The notes: generated from the letters alone by a model not told the origin. Counted from the stretch's first letter, positions 8,207 through 17,184 are shown. The stretch: DNA of 64,000 bases from Duodenibacillus sp964509205 (GCA_964509205.1 CAZDVW010000003.1:1-64000); one strand, 5' to 3'. Numbers and translations: made by a program.

Positions 8207-9589
8207 ATGACGCACAGCAGTTCTCTCTCGAAACCTGATATCAGTTATCAGGCGATTGCTCGGCTTGCCTCACCGATTCTTGTGGCCAATCTTTCCATTA
8301 TCGGTTCGGGGACGATTGACACTGTTATGGCCGGCCGGCTCGGAGCCGACCATTTGGCAGCCGTTGCGATCGGCAATGCGACGGTCGTCATGGTGATCAT
8401 GACGCTCGTGGGCATTATTCAATCCTTAAGTCCGTTGGCAGGACACCACTTCGGAGCTCGTCTCTATGAACGGATTGGTTTCGAATTAACGCAAAGTCTC
8501 TGGCTTGCCGCTCTTCTCGGTATCGTCGGTGCTCTTATTTTATCGGCGACCGACTTTTGGGTCTCTCTGTGCGATGCCAAAGGCGAAGTTGCTCAAATGC
8601 TTCGCATTTACCTGCTTGCCAGTGCGGCAAGCGTCCCTGCCTTTATGCTTGGGCGACCCTATGTTGCACTCAATGCCGCTATTAACCTTCCCCGCGTCAC
8701 GATGTGGGTTTCCGTGGGACTCCTTGCCCTAAAAACACCCCTTAATGCCGTCTTTATGTACGGCTTGTTCGGCTTTCCTGCCCTCGGCGGAGCCGGTGCA
8801 GGAATCGCCTCCGCCCTTGGTGCAACTTTAAGTCTTCTCGCTCTTTACGCTTATTGGCGATTTGCGAAGGTCTATGACCGGATGCGTCCGGCACGCCTTT
8901 ATCTTCCGAATTTTGCAGCCATCAAGACGCATTTAAAAATCGGCGTTCCAATCTCATTTTCCATGTTTTTTGAGATCAGTTCCTTTGCACTCATGGCTAT
9001 CCTCATCGGTCGAATCGGAACTGTCGATGTTGCCGCTCACCAAATTGTGGCCAATGCCACATCCTTTATTTTTCAAATTCCGCTTTCACTCGGCATTGCC
9101 GTGAGTGTTCTTGTGGCTCAAAGTCTCGGTGCCGGCTCCCCGAGCATGGCTCGGCAAGCCATGTTCCGCGTTATGCGTCTGGCTTTAGTCGTGGCAGCCG
9201 TGACTTCCTTGAGTCTTTTCGTTTTCCGTCACGAAGTTGTCTCGTTTTACACGAATGACTTCCCGGTGGCGGCACTCGCCGGTTCTATTTTGTCAATTGC
9301 TGTGATTTTCCACGTCGCCGACGCATTGCAGACAATCAGTTGCTTTGCCCTGCGCGGGTACCGCGTTACATTCCTGCCGATGCTGATCTACGGCGTTCTT
9401 CTCTGGTCCGTCGGCCTCGGCGGAGGCTACTGGCTCGGATTCAGCGCAGAAAAGTTTGGAGGCCCGTTCGGAGCGCACGGCTTTTGGGCAGCAACAGCAA
9501 CCGGAATTATTCTTGTCAGCATCGCGATCAGTGCTTACGCTGCCTATATCTCCAAAGATCGTTTAAAGGATGAACGACTGCATCAGTAA
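8207..9589 (+). CDS. MATE-family multidrug exporter, NorM/MdtK type
   Basis: A 460-aa polytopic inner-membrane protein with about 12 hydrophobic segments and the internal two-fold repeat of MATE exporters. GTIDTVMAGRLGADHLAAVAIG near the N-terminus is the typical MATE signature, echoed in the second half by VDVAAHQIVANATS. The family expels cationic drugs or metabolites in exchange for Na+ or H+. It follows fnr by 2 nt and is probably translated from the same message, so it may share FNR control. The substrate is unknown. Confidence 0.9.
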   Translation: MTHSSSLSKPDISYQAIARLASPILVANLSIIGSGTIDTVMAGRLGADHLAAVAIGNATVVMVIMTLVGIIQSLSPLAGHHFGARLYERIGFELTQSLWLAALLGIVGALILSATDFWVSLCDAKGEVAQMLRIYLLASAASVPAFMLGRPYVALNAAINLPRVTMWVSVGLLALKTPLNAVFMYGLFGFPALGGAGAGIASALGATLSLLALYAYWRFAKVYDRMRPARLYLPNFAAIKTHLKIGVPISFSMFFEISSFALMAILIGRIGTVDVAAHQIVANATSFIFQIPLSLGIAVSVLVAQSLGAGSPSMARQAMFRVMRLALVVAAVTSLSLFVFRHEVVSFYTNDFPVAALAGSILSIAVIFHVADALQTISCFALRGYRVTFLPMLIYGVLLWSVGLGGGYWLGFSAEKFGGPFGAHGFWAATATGIILVSIAISAYAAYISKDRLKDERLHQ

Positions 9590-9725
9590 AGATTGCATTC
9601 GCATTACACGGAGGATTCCCAAAGTCCTAGTACAATTCCGCCGTTCGGGGATTTACCATTGGGATCCCCTTTAAGGCAGCGAAAACAAGCGCAAGAAAAA
9701 TTTTACAGAAAGGCAAGAAACAACC

Positions 9726-11177
9726 ATGTGCGGTATTGTTGGAATTCTCGGGAACAGTCCTGTTAATCAAGACATCTATGATGCCCTTCTGCTTTTACAG
9801 CATCGCGGTCAAGATGCAGCCGGCATCGGAACGATGCAGGAAGATCGGTTTTCTGTTTTCAAAGCCAAAGGTCTGGTAAGCGATATCTTTCGCACGCGCA
9901 ACATGCGTACCCTGATCGGAAATGCAGGAATCGGACATGTGCGGTATCCGACCCAGGGATGCGCAAGCGACAATCTGGAAAGTCAGCCCTTTTACGTCAA
10001 TGCTCCTTTTGGGATTCTCTTGGCTCACAACGGCAATCTGACGAATGCCGAAAAAATAAAAAAACAACTGGCTCAAATCGATCACCGCCACACTTTAACG
10101 ATGAGCGATTCGGAAGTGCTTCTTAACGTTTTTGCCGATGAACTTGCTCGGGAAACCGACGGCAAGGAATTCACGCCGCAGGCACTTTTTCGAGCAATTC
10201 GATCCGTGCATCGAATCGTCAAGGGTTCTTATGCCTGCGTAGCCCTTATTGCCGGGCACGGTCTTGTCGCTTTCAGAGATCCGCACGGCATTCGACCGAT
10301 TTGCTTCGGAACTCGCCGTTCTGAAAACGGCATGAGCGACTGCATGTTCAGCTCCGAATCTGTCGCCATGGGGCGTCTCGGTTTCACGCTGGAGCGTGAT
10401 ATCGCCGCCGGGGAAGCGATCTTTGCCGGACTTGACGGCCAAATTTTAAGCGCTCAATGTGCGGACAATCCTCAACTAACCCCCTGCGCATTCGAGTACA
10501 TTTACTTTGCACGCCCGGAAAGCGTCATCGACAAAATTAACGTCTACGCTGCTCGCCTGCAACTCGGCCGCTACCTTGCACAAACCGTCCGCCATCGGAT
10601 TGATGTTTCTCAGATTGACTGCGTCATCCCCATTCCAGACACAGGAAGACCTGCCGCTCAAGAACTGGCCGGTCTCTTAAATCTTCCCTACCGCGAAGGA
10701 TTCCTCAAAAATCGCTACGTCGGACGAACATTCATCATGCCTAATCAGGCTATTCGCAAGAAAAGCGTTCGCCAAAAGTTAAATGCCATGCCGGTCGAAT
10801 TTGCCGGGAAGAATGTACTTCTCGTCGATGACTCCATTGTTCGCGGCACGACAATGGAACAAATTGTCGATCTCGCCAGGCAGTCCGGGGCAAAGAAGGT
10901 TTTCGTGGCATCGACGGCTCCCCGCGTGATGTTCCCGAACGTTTACGGAATTGACATCCCTTCGAGTTCGGAACTCATCTGCGGAAAAGGTGAAAGCGAA
11001 GAAGATGTCGCACGTCGAATCGGAGCCGATGCAGTCGTCTACCTGCCCATGGAAGACTTGCCCCGTGCTTTGCATGATTTAAACCCAGAGATTTCGGCAT
11101 TCGATTGCTCTTGCTTTGACGGACACTACGTCACCGGAGACGTCAGCGCAGAAAGTCTTGCCTCTCGGGGCTTGTAA
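9726..11177 (+). CDS. purF: Amidophosphoribosyltransferase
   Basis: The 483-aa first committed enzyme of purine synthesis, transferring glutamine amide nitrogen to PRPP. After Met removal, C2 (MCGIVGI) is the N-terminal nucleophile of the glutaminase domain (about 1-230). The phosphoribosyltransferase domain follows, with PRPP loop VLLVDDSIVRGTT near 365. IPDTGRPAA and the FDCSCFDGHY tail are characteristic. It is preceded by a weak 6-bp hairpin (9647-9652 with 9664-9669) that may end the MATE transcript. No PurR-type operator was seen. It is convergent with purC. Confidence 0.96.
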   Translation: MCGIVGILGNSPVNQDIYDALLLLQHRGQDAAGIGTMQEDRFSVFKAKGLVSDIFRTRNMRTLIGNAGIGHVRYPTQGCASDNLESQPFYVNAPFGILLAHNGNLTNAEKIKKQLAQIDHRHTLTMSDSEVLLNVFADELARETDGKEFTPQALFRAIRSVHRIVKGSYACVALIAGHGLVAFRDPHGIRPICFGTRRSENGMSDCMFSSESVAMGRLGFTLERDIAAGEAIFAGLDGQILSAQCADNPQLTPCAFEYIYFARPESVIDKINVYAARLQLGRYLAQTVRHRIDVSQIDCVIPIPDTGRPAAQELAGLLNLPYREGFLKNRYVGRTFIMPNQAIRKKSVRQKLNAMPVEFAGKNVLLVDDSIVRGTTMEQIVDLARQSGAKKVFVASTAPRVMFPNVYGIDIPSSSELICGKGESEEDVARRIGADAVVYLPMEDLPRALHDLNPEISAFDCSCFDGHYVTGDVSAESLASRGL

Positions 11178-11190
11178 TCGATCAGACCTC

Positions 11191-11230
11191 AAAAAAAGCG
11201 AAACCGATTCCTCTTAAGAAGAATCGGTTC
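11191..11230 (-). terminator. Rho-independent terminator after purC
   Basis: AACCGATTC (11202-11210) pairs with GAATCGGTT (11221-11229). On the minus strand the stem is followed by TCGC then seven T residues (A tract 11191-11197). It ends purC and also lies 24 nt past the convergent purF stop. Confidence 0.75.
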
Positions 11231-11264
11231 CGCACAAAACGGCTTAATTTACCAAGACGTCTGC

Positions 11265-12152
11265 CTAGAGGCTTTTGCCTGTCAGACGCTCGTACGCCTC
11301 GCGATACTTTGCCGCTGTTTTTTCAAGAATCTCCTCGGGAGGAACAGGAGCCGGAGGCGTTTTGTTCCAAGGCTGCGTCTCAAGCCAATCGCGAAGGAAT
11401 TGCTTATCAAAACTCGGGGGCGAGATACCGAGGCCATACCCATCCTCCGGCCAGAAACGCGAACTATCAGGCGTCAAAACCTCATCCATCAAACAGACAC
11501 GGCCAGCTTCATCGAGCCCAAACTCGAATTTCGTATCCGCAATGATGATTCCCTTGGTCTTTGCATACTCGGCCGCGCGTGTATAGAGATCGATCGTGCG
11601 ATCACGGAGTTCCGTTGCAATATCTTTTCCATACAGCGAGCAAACTCGTTCGAAGTCGATATTTTCATCATGCGTCCCGACCTCAGCTTTGGCCGCCGGC
11701 GTAAAAATGGGGGTCGGCAACTTCTCAGCCTGACGAAGCCCTTGCGGAAGCTTAATTCCGCAAATTGTTCCGTCTTCCTGATAGGACTTCCAACTGCTGC
11801 CGATGACGTAGCCGCGGGCAACACACTCAACTAAAATCGGCTTTAACCGCTTGACAACCATCGCGCGTCCCTGAACCTGCGAGATTTCGTCGGGAGCCAC
11901 TACCGATTCAGGCTCAATGTCGGTAATCTGCGAGGGCATATTTCCTGCCAATTTTTCAAACCAGAACTTCGTCAATCCCGTCAAAACTTTGCCCTTGTCG
12001 CGAATCGGAACACTCAGAATGACGTCGAATGCGCTAATGCGATCCGTCGCCACCATAAGCAATTTATCCTCCCCAAGTGCGTAACATTCACGCACCTTAC
12101 CGCGATAGACCAACGGCAAATCGCGAAGAGACGTCTTCATAAGGCCTTGCAT
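11265..12152 (-). CDS. purC: SAICAR synthase
   Basis: A 295-aa ATP-dependent ligase joining CAIR and aspartate. YRGKVRECYAL, ATDRISAFDV, SSWKSYQEDG and the longer C-terminal part mark the roughly 300-residue form common in beta-proteobacteria and yeast, rather than the 237-aa E. coli form. SPDS-like LTPDSSRFWP near 225 is the substrate loop. ATG 12152 has GGAG 8 nt upstream. In related genomes purC commonly lies beside fba and purE on one strand; here it is inverted between purF and fba. Confidence 0.95.
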   Translation of the reverse strand: MQGLMKTSLRDLPLVYRGKVRECYALGEDKLLMVATDRISAFDVILSVPIRDKGKVLTGLTKFWFEKLAGNMPSQITDIEPESVVAPDEISQVQGRAMVVKRLKPILVECVARGYVIGSSWKSYQEDGTICGIKLPQGLRQAEKLPTPIFTPAAKAEVGTHDENIDFERVCSLYGKDIATELRDRTIDLYTRAAEYAKTKGIIIADTKFEFGLDEAGRVCLMDEVLTPDSSRFWPEDGYGLGISPPSFDKQFLRDWLETQPWNKTPPAPVPPEEILEKTAAKYREAYERLTGKSL

Positions 12153-12430
12153 ATCAATTACTCCAACGTTTTAATAACAAAAAAACAAACTCATCAATCC
12201 ATCCCGTCAGAAAACTTTCTGCTCGTTTTCTTCCGCTTTGAGTCCTCATTGTATTTAAGCTATCCCAAAAAAGAGAAAAACTTGCAGAATTCAGATTCTC
12301 AGATTGCACCAAAGTTCTACCTCCGAGCCAAAACTTTTCCGTCTGCATTGGGATAAAATGGACGGGAAGATGCGTCAGTAATAAATTCTTCGCACCCAAT
12401 TCGGCATCAACCAACTCGGAGCACATCAAT

Positions 12431-13495
12431 ATGGCACTCGTCAGTTTGCGCCAACTGCTTGATCACGCGGCAGAAAACAACTACGGAATTCCCGCATTCA
12501 ACATCAACAATCTTGAACAGGTGCATGCCATCATGACGGCGGCGCAAGAAGTCGGTGCTCCGGTCATCATGCAAGCATCTGCCGGAGCTCGCAAGTATGC
12601 AGGAGAGTTATTTCTCAAATCTCTGATCGAAGCAGCCGTCGAAAGCTATCCGGATATTCCCGTTTGCATGCATCAGGACCATGGTCAGAGCCCTGCCGTC
12701 TGCCAGGGCGCAATGCGATACGGCTTTACTTCCGTGATGATGGACGGTTCATTGATGACTGACGGAAAGACACCGTCGACCTACGAATACAACGTTGAAA
12801 CAACCAAACGCGTTGTCGAAGCCGCGCACTCAATCGGCGTATCCGTCGAAGGCGAACTGGGTTGTATCGGATCTCTTGAAACTCTTCAGGCAGCCAAAGA
12901 AGACGGACACGGCGCCACCGGTAAGATGACTCGAGACATGCTGCTGACCGATCCGGATCAAGCCGCTGACTTTGTGCGTGCCACCCAGTTGGATGCTCTC
13001 GCCATTGCCATCGGAACAAGTCACGGCGCCTACAAGTTCACGCGCAAGCCAACCGGAGAGATTCTTTCGATCCAGCGCGTTAAAGAAATCCATGCACGGC
13101 TTCCCAATACACATCTTGTCATGCACGGATCCAGTTCTGTTCCGCAAGAGTTGCTTGCGGAGATCCGTCAATACGGCGGTCAGATGCGCGAAACCTACGG
13201 TGTTCCTGTCGAAGAAATTCAGGAAGCGATTAAACACGGCGTACGCAAAGTCAATGTCGACACCGACATTCGTCTTGCGATGACAGGAGCCATTCGTCGC
13301 TATTTTGTTGAAAATCCGAGCGGATTTGATCCGCGCGGCTACCTGACAAAGGCACGCGAAGCGGCAAAAGAACTCTGCAAGAGCCGCTATCTTGCCTTCG
13401 GATGCGAAGGTCAAGCCGCGCACATTAAACCGATTCCCCTTTATGTGATGGCAAACCGTTACGCAGACGGTTCCTTGGCTCAGAAGGTTCTTTAA
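12431..13495 (+). CDS. fba: Class II fructose-bisphosphate aldolase
   Basis: A 354-aa zinc aldolase that interconverts fructose-1,6-bisphosphate with two triose phosphates, serving glycolysis or gluconeogenesis. CMHQDHGQSP near 80 carries zinc and catalytic residues. GTSHGAYKF (about 195), VMHGSSSVP (about 232) and KVNVDTDIR (about 275) form the phosphate and metal sites. The length and the HGVRKVNVDTD segment fit the CbbA-like proteobacterial subtype. GGAG lies 9 nt ahead of the ATG, and a strong terminator follows directly. Confidence 0.95.
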   Translation: MALVSLRQLLDHAAENNYGIPAFNINNLEQVHAIMTAAQEVGAPVIMQASAGARKYAGELFLKSLIEAAVESYPDIPVCMHQDHGQSPAVCQGAMRYGFTSVMMDGSLMTDGKTPSTYEYNVETTKRVVEAAHSIGVSVEGELGCIGSLETLQAAKEDGHGATGKMTRDMLLTDPDQAADFVRATQLDALAIAIGTSHGAYKFTRKPTGEILSIQRVKEIHARLPNTHLVMHGSSSVPQELLAEIRQYGGQMRETYGVPVEEIQEAIKHGVRKVNVDTDIRLAMTGAIRRYFVENPSGFDPRGYLTKAREAAKELCKSRYLAFGCEGQAAHIKPIPLYVMANRYADGSLAQKVL

Positions 13496-13511
13496 CCCAA
13501 CATCCAGCATC

Positions 13512-13535
13512 GGGGAGCCTCCGGCTCCCCTTTTT
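13512..13535 (+). terminator. Rho-independent terminator after fba
   Basis: GGGGAGCC (13512-13519) and GGCTCCCC (13523-13530) form an 8-bp GC-rich stem around a TCC loop, followed by five T residues. It ends 5 nt before the dgkA start codon, which leaves that gene with almost no leader. Confidence 0.88.
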
Positions 13536-13540
13536 CATCC

Positions 13541-13939
13541 ATGGTTGAAAAAAACGCAAACGACCTTAAAGGAAAGACCGGTCTCATTCGTCTGATGAAT
13601 GCGACTCGTTATTCGTTTGACGGAATCCGTCAGGCCTGGAAGTCTGAAGAAGCGTTTCGGCAGGAAGCCTCTCTTGCCCTGATTCTGATTCCCTTAAGCT
13701 TTTTTCTTCCCGTTGCTCTGTCGCTTCGCCTCTTATGCCTGTTTTCCGTTATCTTCGTCTTAGTCGTTGAACTTTTGAACACCGGAATTGAAGCGGCTAT
13801 TGATCGAATCGGTTCGGAAATCCATCCTAAATCGAAATTTGCAAAAGATGCGGCAAGCGCTGCCGTGCTCTTCTCGCTTTTCTTTTGCGCAGCAACCTGG
13901 ATAAGCACTCTTTTGATTATTTTTGAGGAAATGACATGA
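13541..13939 (+). CDS. dgkA: Diacylglycerol kinase
   Basis: A 132-aa inner-membrane kinase that recycles diacylglycerol to phosphatidic acid. SFDGIRQAW, EEAFRQE, VVELLNTGIEAAIDRIGSE and KDAASAAV match the DgkA core, with three membrane helices at about 42-58, 62-80 and 105-128; the catalytic E and N lie in VELLNTGIE. The ATG at 13541 has no visible ribosome site and follows the fba terminator by 5 nt; no better in-frame start exists. Its stop overlaps the purE start by 4 nt (ATGA), so the two are coupled. Confidence 0.9.
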   Translation: MVEKNANDLKGKTGLIRLMNATRYSFDGIRQAWKSEEAFRQEASLALILIPLSFFLPVALSLRLLCLFSVIFVLVVELLNTGIEAAIDRIGSEIHPKSKFAKDAASAAVLFSLFFCAATWISTLLIIFEEMT

Positions 13940-14439
13940 CCAATGAAATGCATCCCCTTGTCGGAATTGTGATGGGCTCCGCTTCCGACTGGGAAATGAT
14001 GAAGCCTGCTGTCGATATTTTGAAAATGTTCGATGTTCCCTGTGAGGTCAAAATCATCAGTGCACACCGCTTGCCCGATGAGACAGCCCAATATGCAGCA
14101 ACCGCAAAAACCCGCGGCTTGAAGGCCATCATTGCCGGAGCGGGCGGCGCTGCCCATTTGGCCGGGGTCATCGCAGCCAAAACAACACTTCCTGTTTTAG
14201 GCGTTCCGGTTCCTTCAAAATATTTAAAAGGTCTTGACAGCCTGTTGTCCATCGTCCAGATGCCGCGCGGAATTCCCGTTGCGACGTTTGCCATCGGAGA
14301 AGGCGGTGCAGCAAACGCAGCCATCTTCGCTGTGACAATAATGGCAGTTACAGACAAAACGCTTTCCGAGAAACTGGATGCTTTCCGCGCCAAACAAAGC
14401 CAGAAAGTACGTGAAGCAAAAGTTCCCTTCGAATCATGA
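13936..14439 (+). CDS. purE: N5-CAIR mutase, PurE class I
   Basis: This 167-aa enzyme moves the carboxyl group of N5-CAIR to make CAIR. GSASDWEMM, SAHRLPDE, IAGAGGAAHLAG and DSLLSIVQMPRGIPV are class I PurE motifs; the active-site Ser and His lie in the first two. Class I enzymes normally need PurK to supply N5-CAIR, but no purK is present here or elsewhere in the window, although purK usually sits directly after purE. The gene overlaps dgkA and the next gene by 4 nt on each side. Confidence 0.95.
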   Translation: MTNEMHPLVGIVMGSASDWEMMKPAVDILKMFDVPCEVKIISAHRLPDETAQYAATAKTRGLKAIIAGAGGAAHLAGVIAAKTTLPVLGVPVPSKYLKGLDSLLSIVQMPRGIPVATFAIGEGGAANAAIFAVTIMAVTDKTLSEKLDAFRAKQSQKVREAKVPFES

Positions 14440-15461
14440 CGGTTTCGGTCTACCCTTCAATCGACGAGGCGGCCATTGACCGCGCCGTCGAAATTCTTAC
14501 CGCAGGCGGTCTTGTCGCCATTCCGACAGAGACCGTCTACGGCCTAGCGGCAGACGCTGACAATGAAGCGGCTGTGTTAGCCACATTCGCAGTAAAAAAC
14601 AGACCGACGAATCATCCGTTGATTGTGCACGTTGCTGATCCCTGCGCCTTGGATGCATGGGCAATCAACATTCCTCCGGAAGCGAGGCTTCTTGTCAAAA
14701 CTTTTTGGCCCGGTCCGCTTACTCTCGTATTAAAGAAAGCCGATCGATGCGGAGAATTCGTCACAGGCAATCAAGACTCCGTCGCTCTGCGTTGCCCCTC
14801 GCACCCATGGACACATGAACTTTTAAGACGCTTCTCCGGCAACGATTACAAGGGACTTACGGCTCCGAGCTGCAACACGTTCGGACGTATTTCCCCGACA
14901 AGCGCAAAGCATGTTTTTGATGATTTAGGTCTAAAACCTGACGGCAAGTTAGATTTCATTCTTGACGGCGGAATCTGTGAAGTTGGCGTTGAATCCACTA
15001 TGGTCAATCTTTCTGGCGATCGACCGGAAATTCTTCGACACGGAGCCGTAACCCGCGAAATGCTTGAGGCAGTTTTAAAGCGTCCCGTCCCGGATGCGGG
15101 AAGCAATGCACCCCGTGCCTCTGGTCGCCTAAAGAGTCACTATGCCCCAAAAACAAAGCTTGAGATTGTTCCAAGCCAAAGCCTCCGATCTCGCATTGAA
15201 GAACTAAAAGGAAAAAAATTGGCCGTCATGGCCTCAAAAGAAACCCTTATCTCCGTAAAAGATTGGGGATTCTTTTCGATAGAAGCACCAGCGACGCTTA
15301 AGAGTTACGCACACGGGCTGTACGAGAATCTGCATAAACTCGATGCCGCCAATGCGGATCTCATCCTTGTTGAAGCACCACCGGCTCTTCCGGACTGGGC
15401 TGCCGTCAATGACAGACTCGGACGCGCCGCTGCGGAGAAAAACGAGAATGCCAAGCGATAA
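14436..15461 (+). CDS. L-threonylcarbamoyladenylate synthase, Sua5 type
   Basis: This 341-aa enzyme makes threonylcarbamoyl-AMP from threonine, bicarbonate and ATP for the t6A37 tRNA modification. The N-terminal YrdC domain (about 1-205) has IPTETVYGLAADA, KNRPTNHPLIVHV, FWPGPLTLVL and VALRCPSH. After the linker SGRLKSHYAPK (about 228-238) comes the Sua5 C-terminal domain, so this is the longer Sua5 form rather than TsaC. It overlaps purE by 4 nt and murI by 14 nt. Confidence 0.93.
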   Translation: MTVSVYPSIDEAAIDRAVEILTAGGLVAIPTETVYGLAADADNEAAVLATFAVKNRPTNHPLIVHVADPCALDAWAINIPPEARLLVKTFWPGPLTLVLKKADRCGEFVTGNQDSVALRCPSHPWTHELLRRFSGNDYKGLTAPSCNTFGRISPTSAKHVFDDLGLKPDGKLDFILDGGICEVGVESTMVNLSGDRPEILRHGAVTREMLEAVLKRPVPDAGSNAPRASGRLKSHYAPKTKLEIVPSQSLRSRIEELKGKKLAVMASKETLISVKDWGFFSIEAPATLKSYAHGLYENLHKLDAANADLILVEAPPALPDWAAVNDRLGRAAAEKNENAKR

Positions 15462-16239
15462 TCCCGTCGGCGTTATGGACTCGGGCTTCGGAGGACTTTC
15501 CGTTCTAAAAGCCCTCCGAAAAAAACTGCCGGCAGAAAACTTCTTTTATTGCGCGGATAACGGCAATGCCCCGTGGGGCGACAAAGACTGCGCCTTTATC
15601 ATTGATCGGACTCGAGCAATCATTCGTTTTCTGATCGAGCACGGCGCAAAAGCCGTCGTTATTGCCTGCAATACCGCCACAGCCGTTGCGGCAGAAACAG
15701 TACGGGCGGAATTTTCTTTGCCGATTATCGGAATCGAACCGGCTGTGAAACCAGCAGCAAAACTAAGTCCCTCCGGTCGATTCGGCGTACTTGGAACTAC
15801 CCGCACAATCACAAGTGAGCGCTATCACAATCTTCTTGTCCGCTTCACCCAAGGAACCCATGTCATGTCCGTAGCAGCTCCCGGACTGATGGAATGCGTC
15901 GAGCGCGGAGAATTTGACACCCCCGAAACAAAAAGGCTGATCGAAAAGTATCTTTCTCCTATGCTGCAGGCCAATATTGACACGCTCGTGCTTGCCTGTA
16001 CCCACTACCCATTTTTAGAAAAAGCGATTAGAGAAGTCGCCGGAGAATCCGTCAAGATCATCGAACCGAGTTCGGCCGTTGCAGACGTTCTTTACCTGCG
16101 GCTAAAAACGGCTGACCTTGTCTGCGAAACAGCGAGAATCGGAACGGAACGCTTTTGGATTAAAAACGCTGAGCAATTTTCTCCGGTTCTGAGAAAACTT
16201 TGGAGTACGGCAACTACGCCCGAAGAGCTAGCGATTTAG
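15448..16239 (+). CDS. murI: Glutamate racemase
   Basis: A 263-aa cytoplasmic enzyme making D-glutamate for peptidoglycan. MDSGFGGLSVL provides the catalytic Asp and Ser, VIACNTATA the first cysteine and LACTHYPFLE the second cysteine and histidine. ATG 15448 was chosen because family homology starts there; GGAG lies 10 nt upstream, inside the end of the Sua5 gene. Its 3' end overlaps the convergent thioesterase gene by 26 nt. Confidence 0.94.
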   Translation: MPSDNPVGVMDSGFGGLSVLKALRKKLPAENFFYCADNGNAPWGDKDCAFIIDRTRAIIRFLIEHGAKAVVIACNTATAVAAETVRAEFSLPIIGIEPAVKPAAKLSPSGRFGVLGTTRTITSERYHNLLVRFTQGTHVMSVAAPGLMECVERGEFDTPETKRLIEKYLSPMLQANIDTLVLACTHYPFLEKAIREVAGESVKIIEPSSAVADVLYLRLKTADLVCETARIGTERFWIKNAEQFSPVLRKLWSTATTPEELAI

Positions 16240-16660
16240 CCCCAGAATCTGCGACAAACGGAGTCATTCTTTGACGAAAACTCTCTGGAAGTCCGATTGG
16301 CTTAAATCCCTTTGCCTGCGAAACACACACCATTGTCTCAACCAATCGAACGCATTCCTCCTCTCCGCGGAAAAGAGTCATCGCAAAACGCACGGAGGAA
16401 TACCCGAGCTTTTCAATCCAAAGATTCGCTCTGCAGCAATCGCCCGTGCGGCACGGACGCAGAAAATCGCAACGAACCCCAGCCAAAGGAAGCATCAGAC
16501 CGCTTTGAAGAATAGCGGGAAAAGGCTTTTGCACAACTTCACTGAAAAAATCTTCAATGAGCCCATTAAAAATCGTAAAGTAATGAGGATGAAAGACGAT
16601 CCCCGCACTGTCGCAGTGAGAGAAGCGAATGCAGACATTTTTGGAGAAAATCTGATGCAT
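16214..16660 (-). CDS. Acyl-CoA thioesterase, hotdog fold (YbgC/4HBT family)
   Basis: A 148-aa single-domain hotdog protein. FSHCDSAGIVFHPHYF near the N-terminus carries the catalytic Asp and the usual HxxY segment of 4-hydroxybenzoyl-CoA / YbgC thioesterases. GYSSVRFAMTLF is the central helix-strand pattern. It probably hydrolyses acyl-CoA; the chain length cannot be told. ATG 16660 is preceded by GGAG at 7 nt. It lies downstream of rpmBG but behind their terminator, and it overlaps the murI 3' end. Confidence 0.8.
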   Translation of the reverse strand: MHQIFSKNVCIRFSHCDSAGIVFHPHYFTIFNGLIEDFFSEVVQKPFPAILQSGLMLPLAGVRCDFLRPCRTGDCCRANLWIEKLGYSSVRFAMTLFRGEEECVRLVETMVCVSQAKGFKPIGLPESFRQRMTPFVADSGAKSLALRA

Positions 16661-16705
16661 CAATGTCTCCGAAAAAAATTGGGCTGATATAAATCTTCCA
16701 GACAC

Positions 16706-16739
16706 GAAAAAAGAGCCAACTGCTAGGTCAGCTCTTTTT
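16706..16739 (-). terminator. Terminator after rpmBG
   Basis: GAGCCAAC (16713-16720) pairs with GTCAGCTC (16727-16734) with two wobble pairs. A runs at 16707-16712 and T runs at 16735-16739 give U tracts on both strands. It ends the rpmB-rpmG transcript on the minus strand. Confidence 0.75.
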
Positions 16740-16764
16740 CATACACGACACACAAGGCCGCAGA

Positions 16765-16932
16765 CTAACGCAACTTGACTTCTTTAAAGAGCACGTGCTT
16801 GCGGGCAACCGGGTCAAACATGTTGCGCTCAAGCTTTTCTGTCGTGTTCTTCTTGTTTTTCACAGTCGTCACGAAATAGCCGGTTTTGGCCGTCGATTCG
16901 AGTTTGATGATTTCGCGTGCACCCTTTGCCAT
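16765..16932 (-). CDS. rpmG: 50S ribosomal protein L33
   Basis: A 55-aa protein, MAKGAREIIKLES to LFKEVKLR, of typical L33 length and composition. It lacks the four zinc-binding cysteines found in some L33 forms, so it is the zinc-independent type. It sits 18 nt after rpmB, the usual rpmB-rpmG pairing, and is followed by a terminator. It was read directly from the minus strand. Confidence 0.95.
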   Translation of the reverse strand: MAKGAREIIKLESTAKTGYFVTTVKNKKNTTEKLERNMFDPVARKHVLFKEVKLR

Positions 16933-16950
16933 GGTTCAATCTCCGAATAA

Positions 16951-17184
16951 TTAGATTTCGCCGCGGGCGCGCAGATCCGCGAGCACCACATCAATACCAA
17001 CCTTGTCAACCGTACGCAATCCGGCCGTTGTCAAACGCAGGCGGACCCAACGGTTTTCACTTTCAACCCAGAAACGACGATACTGCAAATTCGGCAGGAA
17101 ACGACGCTTGGTTTTGTTGTTCGCGTGCGAGACTTGATGGCCGACCATCGGCTTCTTGCCGGTGACTTGACAGACTCTTGCCAT
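16951..17184 (-). CDS. rpmB: 50S ribosomal protein L28
   Basis: A 77-aa ribosomal protein with MARVCQVTGKKP, GHQVSHANNKTKRRF and NLQYRRFW, all L28 hallmarks. Only one N-terminal cysteine remains, so it does not carry the CxxC zinc site. ATG 17184 was preferred over the adjacent GTG at 17187, with GGGAG about 6-9 nt upstream. A promoter lies at 17263-17292 and a small stem-loop in the leader (17221-17238). Confidence 0.95.
   Translation of the reverse strand: MARVCQVTGKKPMVGHQVSHANNKTKRRFLPNLQYRRFWVESENRWVRLRLTTAGLRTVDKVGIDVVLADLRARGEI

Noticed and set aside
9647..9669. Hairpin GGGGAT/ATCCCC before purF as a purine riboswitch or strong terminator
   Set aside because: A single 6-bp stem with an 11-nt loop and only TTT after it; there is no three-way junction as needed for a purine riboswitch, and it is too weak to list as a terminator.
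12830..13510. 226-aa minus-strand frame inside fba
   Set aside because: Antisense to a well-conserved aldolase, with no start signal or recognisable domain.
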